Shown piece by piece: positions 18,092 through 28,700 of a stretch of 64,000 nt of DNA. The first letter of the stretch is position 1. Every line of letters starts with the position of its first letter. This stretch comes from Gordonia jinhuaensis (GTDB lineage Bacteria; Actinomycetota; Actinomycetes; Mycobacteriales; Mycobacteriaceae). A model generated the notes under the pieces. That model searched no databases. It had not been told where the DNA came from and saw nothing but the letters and a program-made list of their open reading frames with translations. Where the stretch lies: the NCBI RefSeq assembly GCF_014639795.1, contig NZ_BMGC01000002.1:173646-237645 (forward strand). The letters run 5' to 3'. The position numbers were made by a program, and so were the translations under genes.

Positions 18092-19069
18092 TCAGTCGGT
18101 GGTCTGCGAGGCGCTCTCGATGAACTCGGCGATCTCCGCCACATCGGCGCCTCGCGACAGCAGATCCATCAGCAGGATGCGTAGTTGCGGGGGACGCAGC
18201 CACGGCGACAGGATCGCTCCGGCGGCAACGAGATCCACTGCGCCGCCGCCACCGCCGTACACCGCCTCGACTTCCCCGAACGGCAGCCGCGTGGACACCA
18301 CCACCGGCACCGAGCCCGCGGTCAGCTCCCGCACCACGTCGGTCACCCGCGCATGGGAGTTGCCCGAGCCGGTGCCGGCCAGCACCATTCCGTAGCGCGA
18401 GCCGAACCTGTCGCGCCCGCGTTCGGCGACGGCGGTGAGCAGACCGGCGTCGATCGCCGGATAGAGCGAGACGATGTCGGCCCCGGCCGATGCCAACTCG
18501 GCCGCGTCGCGCCGTGGTAGCGGTCGGCGCAGATGGGGGTTCACCGATCCGAATGCGTCCGCGTCGGTGGTCGAGACCTTGCCGATCCCGCGCGCAGGCA
18601 GTAGCCGGTCGCCGAATGCGACGAGAACGCCGCGCCCGCGGTTGGCCGGATCCGACACCGCCTCGAGTGCGGCGGACAGATTCGACGGCCCGTCGGCGTC
18701 GGGATGGTCAAAGGTGCGTTGAGCCCCGGTGAGGATCACCGGCCGCGGGTCGTCGTGGACCAGGTCGAGCAGCATCGCGCTCTCCTCGAGAGTGTCGGTC
18801 CCGTGGGTTACTACGATTCCGTCGATGTCGGGATCGTCGCGCAGAATCGCCGTGATCTCGCGGCGCAACAGGTCGAGCTGCGCCACGGTCACCGCCGAGC
18901 TGTCGACCGCATAGACCTCGTGGGTGCGGATGCGGTCGATGTGCGTGGTGTGGTCGTGGGCGGCCTCGACGAGTTGCGCTCCGCTGCGGGTCGGGACCGC
19001 GCCGCCGGCCTCGGACGTGCTCGCGATGGTGCCGCCGGTGCTCACGACGACGATCTGTCCGCTGTTCAT
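18092..19069 (-). CDS. ansA: L-asparaginase (type I/II family)
   Basis: It hydrolyses asparagine to aspartate and ammonia. The 325-residue product begins MNSGQIVVVSTGGTIAST; Thr14 in TGGTIA is the usual nucleophile. The second motif VVTHGTDTLEES supplies the Thr-Asp of the catalytic triad. GMVLAGTGSGNSHA is typical of the C-terminal domain. There is no signal peptide, so it is probably cytoplasmic. It is convergent with dinB, 38 bp apart, as in mycobacteria. Confidence 0.95.
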   Translation of the reverse strand: MNSGQIVVVSTGGTIASTSEAGGAVPTRSGAQLVEAAHDHTTHIDRIRTHEVYAVDSSAVTVAQLDLLRREITAILRDDPDIDGIVVTHGTDTLEESAMLLDLVHDDPRPVILTGAQRTFDHPDADGPSNLSAALEAVSDPANRGRGVLVAFGDRLLPARGIGKVSTTDADAFGSVNPHLRRPLPRRDAAELASAGADIVSLYPAIDAGLLTAVAERGRDRFGSRYGMVLAGTGSGNSHARVTDVVRELTAGSVPVVVSTRLPFGEVEAVYGGGGGAVDLVAAGAILSPWLRPPQLRILLMDLLSRGADVAEIAEFIESASQTTD

Positions 19070-19418
19070 GGCCGATAGCGTGCTGGTGGCAGGGCAGCCG
19101 GGTCAACACAGGCGCCGGTGACACACAGGTGCCCGATTCCTTCGGCTTCCTTCGGTCTGCGCCCTCACAGCACCGCTAAGGTTGTCGTCGCGTGTGTCTG
19201 TCACCGGGTCGGTGACGATGCGGCTGGCATAGTGGTGTGGTTCCGGCACCCGGCGAGTGCGGGTGTCATGACCCTGATGGGTCGGTGCGCTCGACCATGG
19301 GCGACCGGTCTGGGCCGGGCGACACCCGGGTCGACCGGCGAACACAGGACCCACCGTGAGAAGTACCGATAACCACCGGCCCCGGCTGCCCCGGGGCCCG
19401 AAAGAAGAGGACGGATTC
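19070..19418. other. Intergenic region ansA-lipoprotein
   Basis: This 349-bp divergent gap has no credible gene. It must hold promoters for ansA (leftward) and the lipoprotein (rightward). The clearest structure is GTCACCG-GGT-CGGTGAC at 19200-19216, perfect 7-bp arms, which could be an operator. No tRNA or riboswitch signature was seen. Confidence 0.5.
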
Positions 19419-19964
19419 GTGAAGGTAGCCAAGTTGGCCGTCGCTGGTATGGCCGTTGCCGCATTCCTGTCGGTCGCCGCATGTGGCAGCGACGACAACA
19501 GTGACAGCAGCAGTGACACGACCACCACGTCCGCGACGACCTCGGCTGCGGCCACGGGGACGGCCGCCGCCGGCGACGAGGCCGGTGTCACTGACTCGTC
19601 CACGCCGCCGACCGCCGCGACACTGGACGCGATGCTGCAGAAGGCCATCGATCCCAACGTGCCCGCGACGGACAAGACCCAGCTCGTCGAGGGGTCCGAG
19701 GCCGATCCGCAGCTGTTCGACAAGCTGGTGCAGGCCAAGCAGGACAACCCGGGTGTGACCTACAAGATCATCCCGCCGGTGGTGTCCTCGGGCGCCAACC
19801 AGGCCACGGCCAAGGTGCGCGTCCAGCTGCCCAACAACCCGGTGCAGAACGTCGACGCATCGATCGTCTTCACCGACGGCCGATGGAAGCTGTCCAAGAA
19901 CACCATCTGCCCGCTGCTGCAGGCCAACAACATCAACAGCGCCATGTGCCCGGCGAGCAGCTGA
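19419..19964 (+). CDS. MTB12-like secreted lipoprotein
   Basis: This is a 181-residue exported lipoprotein. The signal peptide VKVAKLAVAGMAVAAFLSVAAC ends in a lipobox whose Cys22 would be lipidated. A Ser/Thr/Asp/Ala-rich spacer follows (about 23-70). The C-terminal domain (about 72-181) has LDAMLQKAIDPNVPATDKTQ and FDKLVQAKQDNPGVTYKI, resembling the low-molecular-weight antigen MTB12 family, ending with a Cys pair (ICPLL and AMCPA). GTG 19419 has AGAAGAGG 8 bases upstream. The biochemical role is unknown. Confidence 0.85.
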   Translation: MKVAKLAVAGMAVAAFLSVAACGSDDNSDSSSDTTTTSATTSAAATGTAAAGDEAGVTDSSTPPTAATLDAMLQKAIDPNVPATDKTQLVEGSEADPQLFDKLVQAKQDNPGVTYKIIPPVVSSGANQATAKVRVQLPNNPVQNVDASIVFTDGRWKLSKNTICPLLQANNINSAMCPASS

Positions 19965-19988
19965 TAACCCGTCTGGGATGATGGTCAG

Positions 19989-20681
19989 GTGAGTGAACGG
20001 TCGACGGTGTCGGGATCGGGCAACGATGTGGGAGTCCACGACGACGCGGGTGAGGGTTCCGGCGAAGGCGCGCACGCGCGCCGCCGGGTCCGCCCCGTCG
20101 TCGCATTGCTCGTCGTCGCACTGATCATCCTGGTCGCCGACATCGTCACCAAGACGATCGTCGTGGCCACCATCGATCCGATGCACCCGGTGTCGATCAT
20201 CGGCGACACGGTCACCTTCACTCTGATCCGCAACAGCGGCGCGGCCTTCTCCATGGCCACGGGATACACCTGGATCCTGACGCTGGTGGCGGTGGCCGTG
20301 GTCATCGGCATCGTCCGCTTCAGCAAACGTCTGCGGTCGGGGTGGTGGGCGCTGGGCCTGGGTCTGGTGCTCGGCGGTGCGATGGGCAATCTCGTCGATC
20401 GGCTCTTCCGTTCGCCCGGACCCTTGCGCGGACACGTCGTGGACTTCATCTCGGTCGGCTGGTGGCCGGTGTTCAACGTCGCCGACTCGGCCGTGGTGTG
20501 CGGCGCGATCCTGATGGTGATCCTCACACTGTTCGGTGTGGACATCGACGGTCGCAGTCATGGTGGCCCCGGCGAGCACGACCCCGGCGACGGCGGCCCC
20601 GGTGAGCACGACCCCGGCGAGGATGCCCCCGACGCACGGGGCGCGCAGGGCACCTCCGGCAAGGATTCGCCGGATGCGTGA
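19989..20681 (+). CDS. lspA: Prolipoprotein signal peptidase LspA
   Basis: LspA is the membrane aspartyl protease that removes signal peptides from lipidated prolipoproteins. The 230-residue product has four membrane helices between about residues 38 and 180. Catalytic Asp motifs are GNLVDRLFR and FNVADSAVV, and NSGAAFS is the conserved loop. Both ends are extended: an acidic N-terminus and a C-terminal tail with a duplicated GGPGEHDPG unit (30-bp repeat at 20562-20621). It lies just after a lipoprotein gene and overlaps the start of the pseudouridine synthase gene, as in M. tuberculosis Rv1539-Rv1540. Confidence 0.95.
   Translation: MSERSTVSGSGNDVGVHDDAGEGSGEGAHARRRVRPVVALLVVALIILVADIVTKTIVVATIDPMHPVSIIGDTVTFTLIRNSGAAFSMATGYTWILTLVAVAVVIGIVRFSKRLRSGWWALGLGLVLGGAMGNLVDRLFRSPGPLRGHVVDFISVGWWPVFNVADSAVVCGAILMVILTLFGVDIDGRSHGGPGEHDPGDGGPGEHDPGEDAPDARGAQGTSGKDSPDA
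20562..20621 (+). repeat. 30-bp tandem duplication in lspA tail
   Basis: Two near-identical 30-bp units (20562-20591 and 20592-20621) each encode [11 protein letters not shown] in the cytoplasmic C-terminal tail of LspA, beyond the catalytic helices. Confidence 0.75.
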
Positions 20682-21600
20682 GAGCCGTGCGATGCCCGTC
20701 CCCGACGGCGTGGACGGCCTGCGCGTGGATGCAGGCGTGTCGCGCATCCTCGGCCTGTCGCGCACGATCGTCGCCACGCTCGCCGAGAGTGGTGACGTCA
20801 CGCTCGACGGGGTGGCGGTGGGTAAATCCGAACGCCTCACCGCAGGCAGCTGGCTGGAGGTGATCCTGCCCGAGCCGGCTCGTCCGCTCGAGATCGAGGC
20901 TCAGCCCGTCGAGGGTATGGACGTGATCTACAGCGACGCCGACATCATCGTCGTCGACAAGCCGGCCGGCGTCGCCGCACATCCCTCGCAGGGGTGGACC
21001 GGCCCGACGGTCATCGGCGGACTGGCGGCCGCAGGATTTCGCATCTCCACCTCCGGCCCACCCGAACGCAAGGGCATCGTGCAACGCCTCGACGTGGGGA
21101 CCTCCGGCGTCATGGTGGTGGCCGCATCCGAACGTGCCTACACCCTGCTGAAACGGGCGTTCAAGTACCGCACGGTCGACAAGCGCTACCACGCACTGGT
21201 GCAGGGACACCTGGATCCGCCGCTCGGCACGATCGACGCACCGATCGGACGCAGTCCGGGCAACGACTGGAAGTTCGCGGTCACCTCGTCGGGCAAACCC
21301 AGCGTGACCCACTACGACACGGTCGAGATGTTCGCCTCGGGCAGTCTGCTGGATGTCCATCTGGAAACCGGTCGTACCCACCAGATCCGGGTCCACTTCT
21401 CCGCACTGCATCATCCGTGCTGCGGTGACCTCACCTACGGTGCCGACCCTGTACTCGCCGACCGGCTGGGTCTGCAGCGGCAGTGGCTGCACGCTCGGTC
21501 GCTGGGATTCGCTCATCCGGCCGACGGACGCCACGTCGAGTTCACGAGCCCCTATCCCGACGACCTGCAGCGAGCTCTGGACATCCTGCGCGCCCAGTGA
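20674..21600 (+). CDS. RluD/RluA-family pseudouridine synthase
   Basis: It isomerises uridines in rRNA, or possibly tRNA, to pseudouridine. The 308-residue product has an N-terminal S4 RNA-binding domain (about residues 15-75, [19 protein letters not shown]) and a catalytic domain with [14 protein letters not shown], in which the Asp is the nucleophile. The usual HRLD is QRLD here. [14 protein letters not shown] is the second family signature. ATG 20674 overlaps the lspA stop, and the stop overlaps the next gene, so all four genes from lspA onward are coupled. Mycobacterial counterpart: Rv1540. Confidence 0.93.
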   Translation: MRESRAMPVPDGVDGLRVDAGVSRILGLSRTIVATLAESGDVTLDGVAVGKSERLTAGSWLEVILPEPARPLEIEAQPVEGMDVIYSDADIIVVDKPAGVAAHPSQGWTGPTVIGGLAAAGFRISTSGPPERKGIVQRLDVGTSGVMVVAASERAYTLLKRAFKYRTVDKRYHALVQGHLDPPLGTIDAPIGRSPGNDWKFAVTSSGKPSVTHYDTVEMFASGSLLDVHLETGRTHQIRVHFSALHHPCCGDLTYGADPVLADRLGLQRQWLHARSLGFAHPADGRHVEFTSPYPDDLQRALDILRAQ

Positions 21601-22337
21601 GGATCGACAGGTCCGCGGCGCGCGCATCGGTTGCCGCGGTCGCCGTGGTGGCGGTGATCGCCCTGCTCTGCGCCGGGATCTACGCGCTGGGTGTGGCGAA
21701 TCCCGCGACGCGGGTACCGGTCACCTCCGATGTCGCGGGACCTTTCGATGGGGAGCCGTCGGCGCACTATGCCCAGCGGACCCGTGCGCAGCTCGACGCA
21801 CTCGACCGTGGCGACGACCGGCCGCGCTGGGCGCTGGTCGCCTTCGATCGCCATCTCAGTGATCGCCAGACCCTGTCGGTGGTGGCTTCGACCGGAAGCG
21901 GTCGGCATGCGCTCGTGCTCCGGCAGGTCGCGCTGCATGTGCCGCTGACCGACGTCCGCACACCCACCGAGGTCCAGCCGTCGGCGACAGGGGAGGGCGG
22001 CCTCGTCACGGCCCGGATCCGTGCGGCCGACCGGATCCTCGGCCGCGCGCAGGGGCTGGATGCGTCCCAGCGCCGTGCCGTCGATGTCGCTGCGTTCAGC
22101 GCAGCCCACCTCACCTCGGGATGTGCATGTGTCATCGGTGTGGTGGTGCGCGGTGTCCCGGATGCCTTCGTCGCGCTCGCCGGGCAACCCGACGTGTTCT
22201 CCGTGGAGGCGATGCCCCCCGACGCCAATTCGACCTTCGCCGTGCGGGTTCCGATCCCGGGATATGCTGGCGGTTACGGCACCGAACCCGACACCGGTGC
22301 GGTGCCATCGAGTTCCACAGAACGGTATCCGTCATGA
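21597..22337 (+). CDS. Membrane-anchored protein of unknown function
   Basis: The product is 246 residues. An N-terminal Arg-rich stretch precedes one membrane helix (about residues 12-34, [20 protein letters not shown]), leaving an extracytoplasmic domain of about 200 residues. No known domain was recognised; the domain has a Cys pair (SGCACVIG) and a segment [17 protein letters not shown] 21597 overlaps the synthase stop by four bases, and ATGA at its end starts the kinase gene. The tight coupling suggests it may be the external partner or sensor for the kinase; this is inference. Confidence 0.75.
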   Translation: MRIDRSAARASVAAVAVVAVIALLCAGIYALGVANPATRVPVTSDVAGPFDGEPSAHYAQRTRAQLDALDRGDDRPRWALVAFDRHLSDRQTLSVVASTGSGRHALVLRQVALHVPLTDVRTPTEVQPSATGEGGLVTARIRAADRILGRAQGLDASQRRAVDVAAFSAAHLTSGCACVIGVVVRGVPDAFVALAGQPDVFSVEAMPPDANSTFAVRVPIPGYAGGYGTEPDTGAVPSSSTERYPS

Positions 22338-23515
22338 ACGAGTCAGCGCCGCAGTCGATCTCGGGCTACCAGATTGAGTCGGTGATCGGCAGTGGCGGGA
22401 TGGGAACGGTTTATCTGGCGCGGCATCGGGCACTGCCGCGCTACGTCGCGCTGAAAGTACTCGACACCCAGGCGGGCGCATCCGCCTCGGCGCGTGCGCG
22501 ATTCGGCCGCGAGGCGCGGCTGGCGGCGGCACTGTCGCATCCACACATCGTGCGTGTGCTCGATGCTTCTGTTGACGGGACGTCTGTCGATGGGACCTCG
22601 CCCGGCAGCCCCGCAGACGCCTCCGCACCCCTGTGGATCGCGATGCAGTACGTACCCGGTACCGACGCTGCCGCCGAGATCGGCGCCGCCGGCGGGACCG
22701 GCCTGGATCCACGTCACGTCGCGACGGTGATCACGGCGGTCGCCTCCGCACTCGACCACGCCCACCGGCAGGGAATGCTGCATCGTGACGTCAAGCCGGC
22801 CAACATCCTCATCTCGTCCGAGGACGACCGCGTACTGCTCACCGACTTCGGGGTCGCGCGCCTGATGGACGATCCGGTGACGATGAGTACCTCCAACACC
22901 ATGTTCGTCAGCCTCGCCTACGCCGCACCCGAACGTCTGCGCGGCGATCCCAGCGACGGGCGCGCCGACCAGTACTCGTTGGCCGCCACAGCTTTTCACA
23001 TGCTCGCCGGTGCCCCGCCGTTTCGGCGTGAGACAGTCGCGGCGATGCTCATGGCACATCTGGCCGACGAGGTGTCCTCGGTGGCAGCGATCGGCGGATC
23101 GCCGGCGCTCGCGCAGAGCGCCGACATCGCACGTGTCGACGAGGTGCTGGCACGAGGACTGGCCAAAGACCCCGCGCAGCGGTACGTCGATTGCAGCCAG
23201 TTCGCCGCGGCACTCGCACGGGCCCTCGGACAGCCCTACCGGTCGGCGGCGGTGCCGTCACAGCCCGGTCTCGATGCCGGCGAGTACAGGCAGGTGATCC
23301 CGCCGGCACGGCCACACACCCGCGACGGCGTAGCTTCGCACACAGCCATACCCGGCCCCGCCCAACCCAGGCAGTTCGCTTCGGCGCCGTCACCGGTGAC
23401 CGGTGCGGCCGCACCCCCTCATCGGCTCGGCTCGGCACGGGTGTGGCGAGCGGTCTTCTTCGCCACCCTGGCGATCTGCATCGTCATCGTCGCAGTGGTT
23501 CTCGCCCTGGGGTGA
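22334..23515 (+). CDS. Membrane Ser/Thr protein kinase (PknB-like, no sensor domain)
   Basis: This is a 393-residue Hanks-type kinase. The Gly loop is GSGGMGTVYLA (about 19-29), the catalytic Lys is Lys41 in VALKVLD, the catalytic loop is HRDVKPANIL and the metal loop is LTDFGVAR, followed by AAPERL. A Pro/Ala-rich juxtamembrane region (about 290-365) leads to one C-terminal membrane helix (about 370-391) and then the chain stops, so there is no external PASTA or other sensor domain. Its partner may be the coupled membrane protein upstream. Its stop codon abuts the stop of the convergent ABC-F gene. Confidence 0.93.
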   Translation: MNESAPQSISGYQIESVIGSGGMGTVYLARHRALPRYVALKVLDTQAGASASARARFGREARLAAALSHPHIVRVLDASVDGTSVDGTSPGSPADASAPLWIAMQYVPGTDAAAEIGAAGGTGLDPRHVATVITAVASALDHAHRQGMLHRDVKPANILISSEDDRVLLTDFGVARLMDDPVTMSTSNTMFVSLAYAAPERLRGDPSDGRADQYSLAATAFHMLAGAPPFRRETVAAMLMAHLADEVSSVAAIGGSPALAQSADIARVDEVLARGLAKDPAQRYVDCSQFAAALARALGQPYRSAAVPSQPGLDAGEYRQVIPPARPHTRDGVASHTAIPGPAQPRQFASAPSPVTGAAAPPHRLGSARVWRAVFFATLAICIVIVAVVLALG

Positions 23516-25255
23516 CTACCGGGCGTGGTCAGACCCCGGCACACCGGACAGCTGATGCAGTCGTGCGTCGGTGCCGAGTTCGATCACCGTCGCCGGACCG
23601 ATCCGGTTCAGAAATGCGTGGTCGTGGCTGACCACCAGGAGTGCGCCGCGGTAGGCGTCGAGCGCTTCGGCGAGTTGATCGACGCTGGTGATGTCGAGGT
23701 TGTTCGTCGGCTCGTCGAGGATCAGCAGCTTCGGCGGCGGATCGGCGAGCAGAAGTCGCGCGATGCTCACCCGAAAGCGTTCGCCGCCGGAGAGCGTCGC
23801 GACGGGTCGCTCGACCATGTCGCCCCGTAACAGGAGCCGCGCGAGCTGATTGCGGATCGTGGCGCGCGAGCTGTCCGGAGCCGCGCCGGCGACGTTGTCG
23901 ATCGCCGAGGCGGTGTCGTCGAGAATGTCGAGGCGCTGCGGCAGATAGCCCACCCGGTCGGTGAGCAGGCGCCCTGTGGGCCTGGTCTCGTCGGTGCCCT
24001 TCCCATGGATGAGTTGTTCGAGGAGCGCCGATTTCCCGCTGCCGTTGGCGCCGACGAGTGCCACTCGTTCGGGTCCGGCTATCACCACGGTGTGATCGGC
24101 GTCGGTGAGTTCAGCCAGTCGACGTCCCCGTGGCACATCCGGGTCGGGCAGCTCGAGGTGGATGTGCTCGTCGTCGCGTACTCGTGCGCCGGCGACGTCA
24201 ACGGCCTTCTGCGCGGCGATGATCCGACGTTCGTGCGTGGAACGCATGGCGCCGGCAGACACCTGCGCAGACGCTGCGCGCCTGCCGGCAAGGATCTTCG
24301 GGATGCCCCCGTCACGTTGTGTCTTCTTTCCCTTCTGCTTGCGTCGGGCGAGCGTCGTCTCGGCCTCGATCCGCTGACGCTTCTCGACCTTGAGGATCTG
24401 TTGTGCTGATCGGGCGGCCTGCTCGGCGGCCGCCTGTTCCACGTCGAGACTCGATCTCCAGGCGCTGTAGGAGCCGCCGAACACCGTGAGTCCGCCGTCG
24501 TACAGCTCGGCGGTGGCGTCCATGTGTTCGAGCAGGGCGAGGTCGTGGCTGACGACGATCAACGCGCCCGGCCACTCATCGACGAGGTCCACGAGGGTCG
24601 CGCGCGTGTCGCGGTCGAGGTTGTTGGTCGGCTCGTCGAGCAGTGTGATCGGAGTTGCCCGCAGCTGCAGTCCGGTGACCGCGATGAGAACGGCCTCGCC
24701 GCCGGAGATCTCGTCGACGCATCGATCGAGCCCGATGTGGTCCAGACCGATCCGACCCAAGGCTGCGACAGCGCGGGCGCGCATGTCCCAGTCGTCGCCG
24801 ACGGTCTCGAAATGGGTCGGGTCAGGGTCGCCGGACTCGATGGCAGTCAGTGCGTCGAGAATCGCGTCGACGCCCAACAGCCCGGCAACGGTGGTGTGGT
24901 GGTCACGGATGAGTGTCTGAGGCAGGTACCCCACCTCGCCGACCGTGTCGAGATGGCCGGTGGTGGGTGCCAGTTCGCCGGCGATCAGCCGCAGCAGTGT
25001 CGACTTGCCGGCACCGTTACCGCCGACGAGTCCTGACCTGGCTGCGGTGAAGGTTCCGTCGAGCCGGTCGAGGGCCACAGTGCCGTCTGGCCACTCGAAG
25101 CTCAGATCCGACAGGGTGACAACAGGTTTCGAGGTACTGGTGGCGGCGGCTGGGGTGGACTGATGTGGGACCCCCGACGTCGAGGATGTCTGCGGTGAAT
25201 GCGAGGGGGGTGAATGCGAGGGCGGTGGATGCGAGGGCGGTGAATGCGAGGGCAT
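23516..25255 (-). CDS. ABC-F family ATPase (ribosome-associated / antibiotic resistance type)
   Basis: The 579-residue protein has two ABC ATPase domains and no membrane domain, as in ABC-F translation factors that rescue or protect ribosomes. Walker A motifs are GGNGAGKST and GANGSGKSA; signature motifs are ISGGEA (divergent) and LSGGERF. Both domains have LLDEPTNNLD-type Walker B motifs. The inter-domain linker is long, basic and helical (LKVEKRQRIEAETTLARRKQ), the part that reaches the peptidyl-transferase centre. The first 25 residues are a PSHSP repeat. ATG 25255 has GGGAG upstream. Confidence 0.92.
   Translation of the reverse strand: MPSHSPPSHPPPSHSPPSHSPQTSSTSGVPHQSTPAAATSTSKPVVTLSDLSFEWPDGTVALDRLDGTFTAARSGLVGGNGAGKSTLLRLIAGELAPTTGHLDTVGEVGYLPQTLIRDHHTTVAGLLGVDAILDALTAIESGDPDPTHFETVGDDWDMRARAVAALGRIGLDHIGLDRCVDEISGGEAVLIAVTGLQLRATPITLLDEPTNNLDRDTRATLVDLVDEWPGALIVVSHDLALLEHMDATAELYDGGLTVFGGSYSAWRSSLDVEQAAAEQAARSAQQILKVEKRQRIEAETTLARRKQKGKKTQRDGGIPKILAGRRAASAQVSAGAMRSTHERRIIAAQKAVDVAGARVRDDEHIHLELPDPDVPRGRRLAELTDADHTVVIAGPERVALVGANGSGKSALLEQLIHGKGTDETRPTGRLLTDRVGYLPQRLDILDDTASAIDNVAGAAPDSSRATIRNQLARLLLRGDMVERPVATLSGGERFRVSIARLLLADPPPKLLILDEPTNNLDITSVDQLAEALDAYRGALLVVSHDHAFLNRIGPATVIELGTDARLHQLSGVPGSDHAR
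25194..25253 (-). repeat. 15-bp tandem repeat x4 at the ABC-F N-terminus
   Basis: Four units of GGTGAATGCGAGGG plus one base, starting at 25194, 25209, 25224 and 25239, with one substitution in the third. On the coding strand each encodes a P-S-H-S-P-type unit directly after the start codon. Confidence 0.9.
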
Positions 25256-25730
25256 GGTCGAGTTCTCCCGAGTCGCCCCGGTCGATCTGTTCGGGCGGGA
25301 CGTGAGTTGCTGTGCTGGATCGTCGGCGATGAGACGGAGGATCCGACCGCTCGCGACCGCGCGGTGAACTCACGCGCGAGTCGGTTGTCGCTGTCGGTCG
25401 GCGCTGCCTGTTGTGACGCTGCCTGTCGTCACGGGGCCCGGCCCGTCTCGATCAACTCCACACACGACGACAGTAGCTCCGCTGGTGACAGATCACCACC
25501 GAGTTCTCCGGTGATCGACTCACGACGGCAGGGACTAACGGGACCCACGTGTCGGTTGTGGATGTTGTGAAGCAAGTGATCGACCGCCGGCGGCGTTTGC
25601 TGCGAAGGGCTGTCCGAGGGTCGATCTAGACTGAGTGCTCCGATGTACGCGCGGTTCCGGTCGAGGGCCGACGCCGGTCTCGGGATAGTGGTCGTGAACT
25701 GGTCGGGGGCTCGGACCCGGCAGGATAGGG
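25256..25730. other. Intergenic region ABC-F/dnaE1
   Basis: This 475-bp divergent region has no convincing gene. Two small hairpins are visible: GTGACG/CGTCAC (25413-25418 with 25427-25432) and GATCACC/GGTGATC (25491-25497 with 25510-25516). Promoters for the ABC-F gene and dnaE1 must lie here. ABC-F genes are often controlled by a leader attenuator, but no leader peptide could be confirmed. AGGA at 25722 serves dnaE1. Confidence 0.5.
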
Positions 25731-28700
25731 GTGGACGCGGTGTCTGATGGTCGGTCGAGCTCCACCGGGTCGTTCGTGCATCTGCACAACCACACCGAGT
25801 ACTCGATGCTCGACGGTGCGGCTAAGGTGGCCCCGTTGTTCGCCGAGGCCAAGCGGCTGGGTATGCCGGCCATCGGTATGACCGACCACGGCAACATGTT
25901 CGGTGCCAGCGAGTTCTACAACGTCGCCAAGAAGAACGAGATCAAGCCGATCATCGGCATCGAGGCCTACATCGCCCCCGCATCGCGGTTCGAGACCAAG
26001 CGCATCACCTGGGGTACCCGCGACCAGAAGTCCGACGACGTCTCCGGCTCGGGTTCCTACACCCACATGACGATGGTCGCCGAGAACGCGACCGGCCTGC
26101 GCAACCTGTTCCGGTTGTCCTCGCTGGCCTCCATCGAAGGGCAGCTCGGCAAGTGGGCGCGTATGGACGCCGAGATCATCGCCGCCCATGCCGAGGGCAT
26201 CATCGCCACCACCGGCTGCCCCTCCGGCGAGGTGCAGACGCGACTGCGGCTCGGTCATGACCGTGAGGCACTCGAGGCCGCCGCGAAGTGGCAGGACATC
26301 TTCGGCAAAGACAACTTCTATCTCGAGCTCATGGAACACGGGATCGAGATCGAATCCCGCGTGCGTGACGGACTGCTGGAGATCGGGCGCAAACTCGGCA
26401 TCAAACCGCTGGCCACCAACGACTGCCACTACGTGGCTCAGGGCGACTCCTCCAATCACGAGGCGCTGCTGTGTATCCAGACCGGCAAGACGCTCTCGGA
26501 TCCCACCCGCTTCAAATTCGACGGCAACGGGTACTTCCTCAAGTCCGCCGAGGAGATGCGCGAGCTGTGGGATCGGGAGGTTCCCGGCGCCTGTGATTCC
26601 ACTCTCGAGATCGCCGAGCGGGTCCAGCCCTACGACGACGTGTTCACCCACCGCGACCGGATGCCGATCTTCCCGGTTCCAGACGGCGAGACGCAGGATT
26701 CGTGGCTGCGTCGTGAGGTCGACAGCGGACTGACCCGCCGGTTCCCCGACGGCCCGGTACCCGACGATTACCGCAAGCGCGCCGACTACGAGCTCGGCGT
26801 GATCATTCAGATGGGGTTCCCCGCCTACTTCCTGGTGGTCGGCGATCTCATCCGGCACGCTCTCGAGGTGGGGATCCGGGTGGGTCCAGGCCGCGGGTCG
26901 GCGGCCGGCTCGCTGGTCGCATGGGCGCTGGGCATCACCAACATCGACCCGATCCCGCACGGGCTGCTGTTCGAGCGATTCCTCAACCCCGAGCGTGTGT
27001 CGATGCCCGATATCGACATCGACTTCGACGATCGCCGACGTGGTGAGATGGTGCGATATGCCAGTGAACGCTGGGGTGTCGACAAGGTCGCCCAGGTCAT
27101 CACCTTCGGCACCATCAAGACGAAGGCCGCGATCAAGGACTCCGCGCGCGTCCAGTTCGGCCAGCCCGGTTACGCGATCGCCGACAAGATCACCAAGGCC
27201 CTGCCGCCGCCCATCATGGCCAAGGACATCCCGCTCTCGGGGATCATGAACCCCGAGCACGAGCGGTACGGCGAGGCCGCCGAGGTGCGCACCCTTATCG
27301 AGACCGATCCCGACGTCAAGCGGATCTACGACACCGCGCGCGGTCTGGAGGGACTGATCCGCAACGCCGGTGTGCACGCCTGCGCGGTCATCATGTCGTG
27401 CGAGCCGCTCACCGACGCGATCCCGGTGTGGAAGCGCGCGCAGGACGGCGCCATCATCACCGGCTGGGATTACCCGTCGTGTGAGGCCATCGGGCTGTTG
27501 AAGATGGACTTCCTGGGTCTGCGCAACCTGACCGTCATCGGCGATGCGATCGACAACATCAAGGCCAACCGCGGGATCGACCTCGACCTCGACACCGCGC
27601 CCCTCGACGACGCGAAAACCTACGAGCTGCTCGCCCGCGGTGACACACTCGGCGTGTTCCAGCTCGACGGTGGGGCGATGCGAGAATTGCTCAAACGCAT
27701 GCAGCCCACCGGTTTCGAAGACATCGTCGCCGTGCTCGCGCTCTACCGGCCCGGTCCGATGGGTATGAACGCCCACAACGATTACGCCGACCGCAAGAAC
27801 GGTCGCCAAGCGGTCAAGCCGATCCATCCGGAGCTCGAGGAGCCGCTCAAGGAGATCCTCGCCGACACCTACGGTCTGATCGTCTACCAAGAGCAGATCA
27901 TGCAGATCGCCCAGAAGGTCGCCGGATACTCGCTCGGTCGAGCAGACATCCTCCGGCGCGCGATGGGTAAGAAGAAGGCCGAGGTCCTCGCCGCCGAGTT
28001 CGAGGGCTTCGAGGCCGGTATGAAGAGCAACGGGTTCTCCTCGGCGGCGATCAAGGCACTGTGGGACACCATCCTTCCGTTCGCCGGATATGCGTTCAAC
28101 AAGTCGCACGCCGCCGGATACGGGCTGGTGTCGTTCTGGACCGCCTATCTCAAGGCGAATTATCCGGCCGAGTACATGGCCGGCCTGCTCACCTCGGTCG
28201 GCGACGACAAGGACAAGGCCGCCATCTATCTCGCGGACTGCCGCAAGATGGGGATCACCGTGCTGCCGCCGGATGTCAACGAGTCGGCGCACAACTTCGC
28301 CGCCGTCGGCACCGACATCCGTTTCGGCCTCGCCGCGGTGCGCAACGTCGGACACAACGTGGTCTCGTCGATCATCGCCGCTCGTGAGGAGCGAGGGAAG
28401 TTCATCAGCTTCTCTGATTACCTGTCGAAGATCGACGTGACCGCTTGCAACAAGAAGGTCACCGAATCCCTCATCAAGGCAGGCGGTTTCGACTCGCTCG
28501 GCCATCCGCGCAAGGGACTGTTCATCACCCACGTCGACGCCATCGATGCGGTGTTGTCGACGAAGAAGGCCGAGGCGGTCGGTCAGTTCGATCTCTTCGG
28601 CGGTGGCGACGACGGCGGCTCGGCCGACGGCGGGTCGGATGTGTTCGCGGTGCCGATCCCGGAAGAGAACTGGGAGACCAAACACCAGCTCGCCCTGGAG

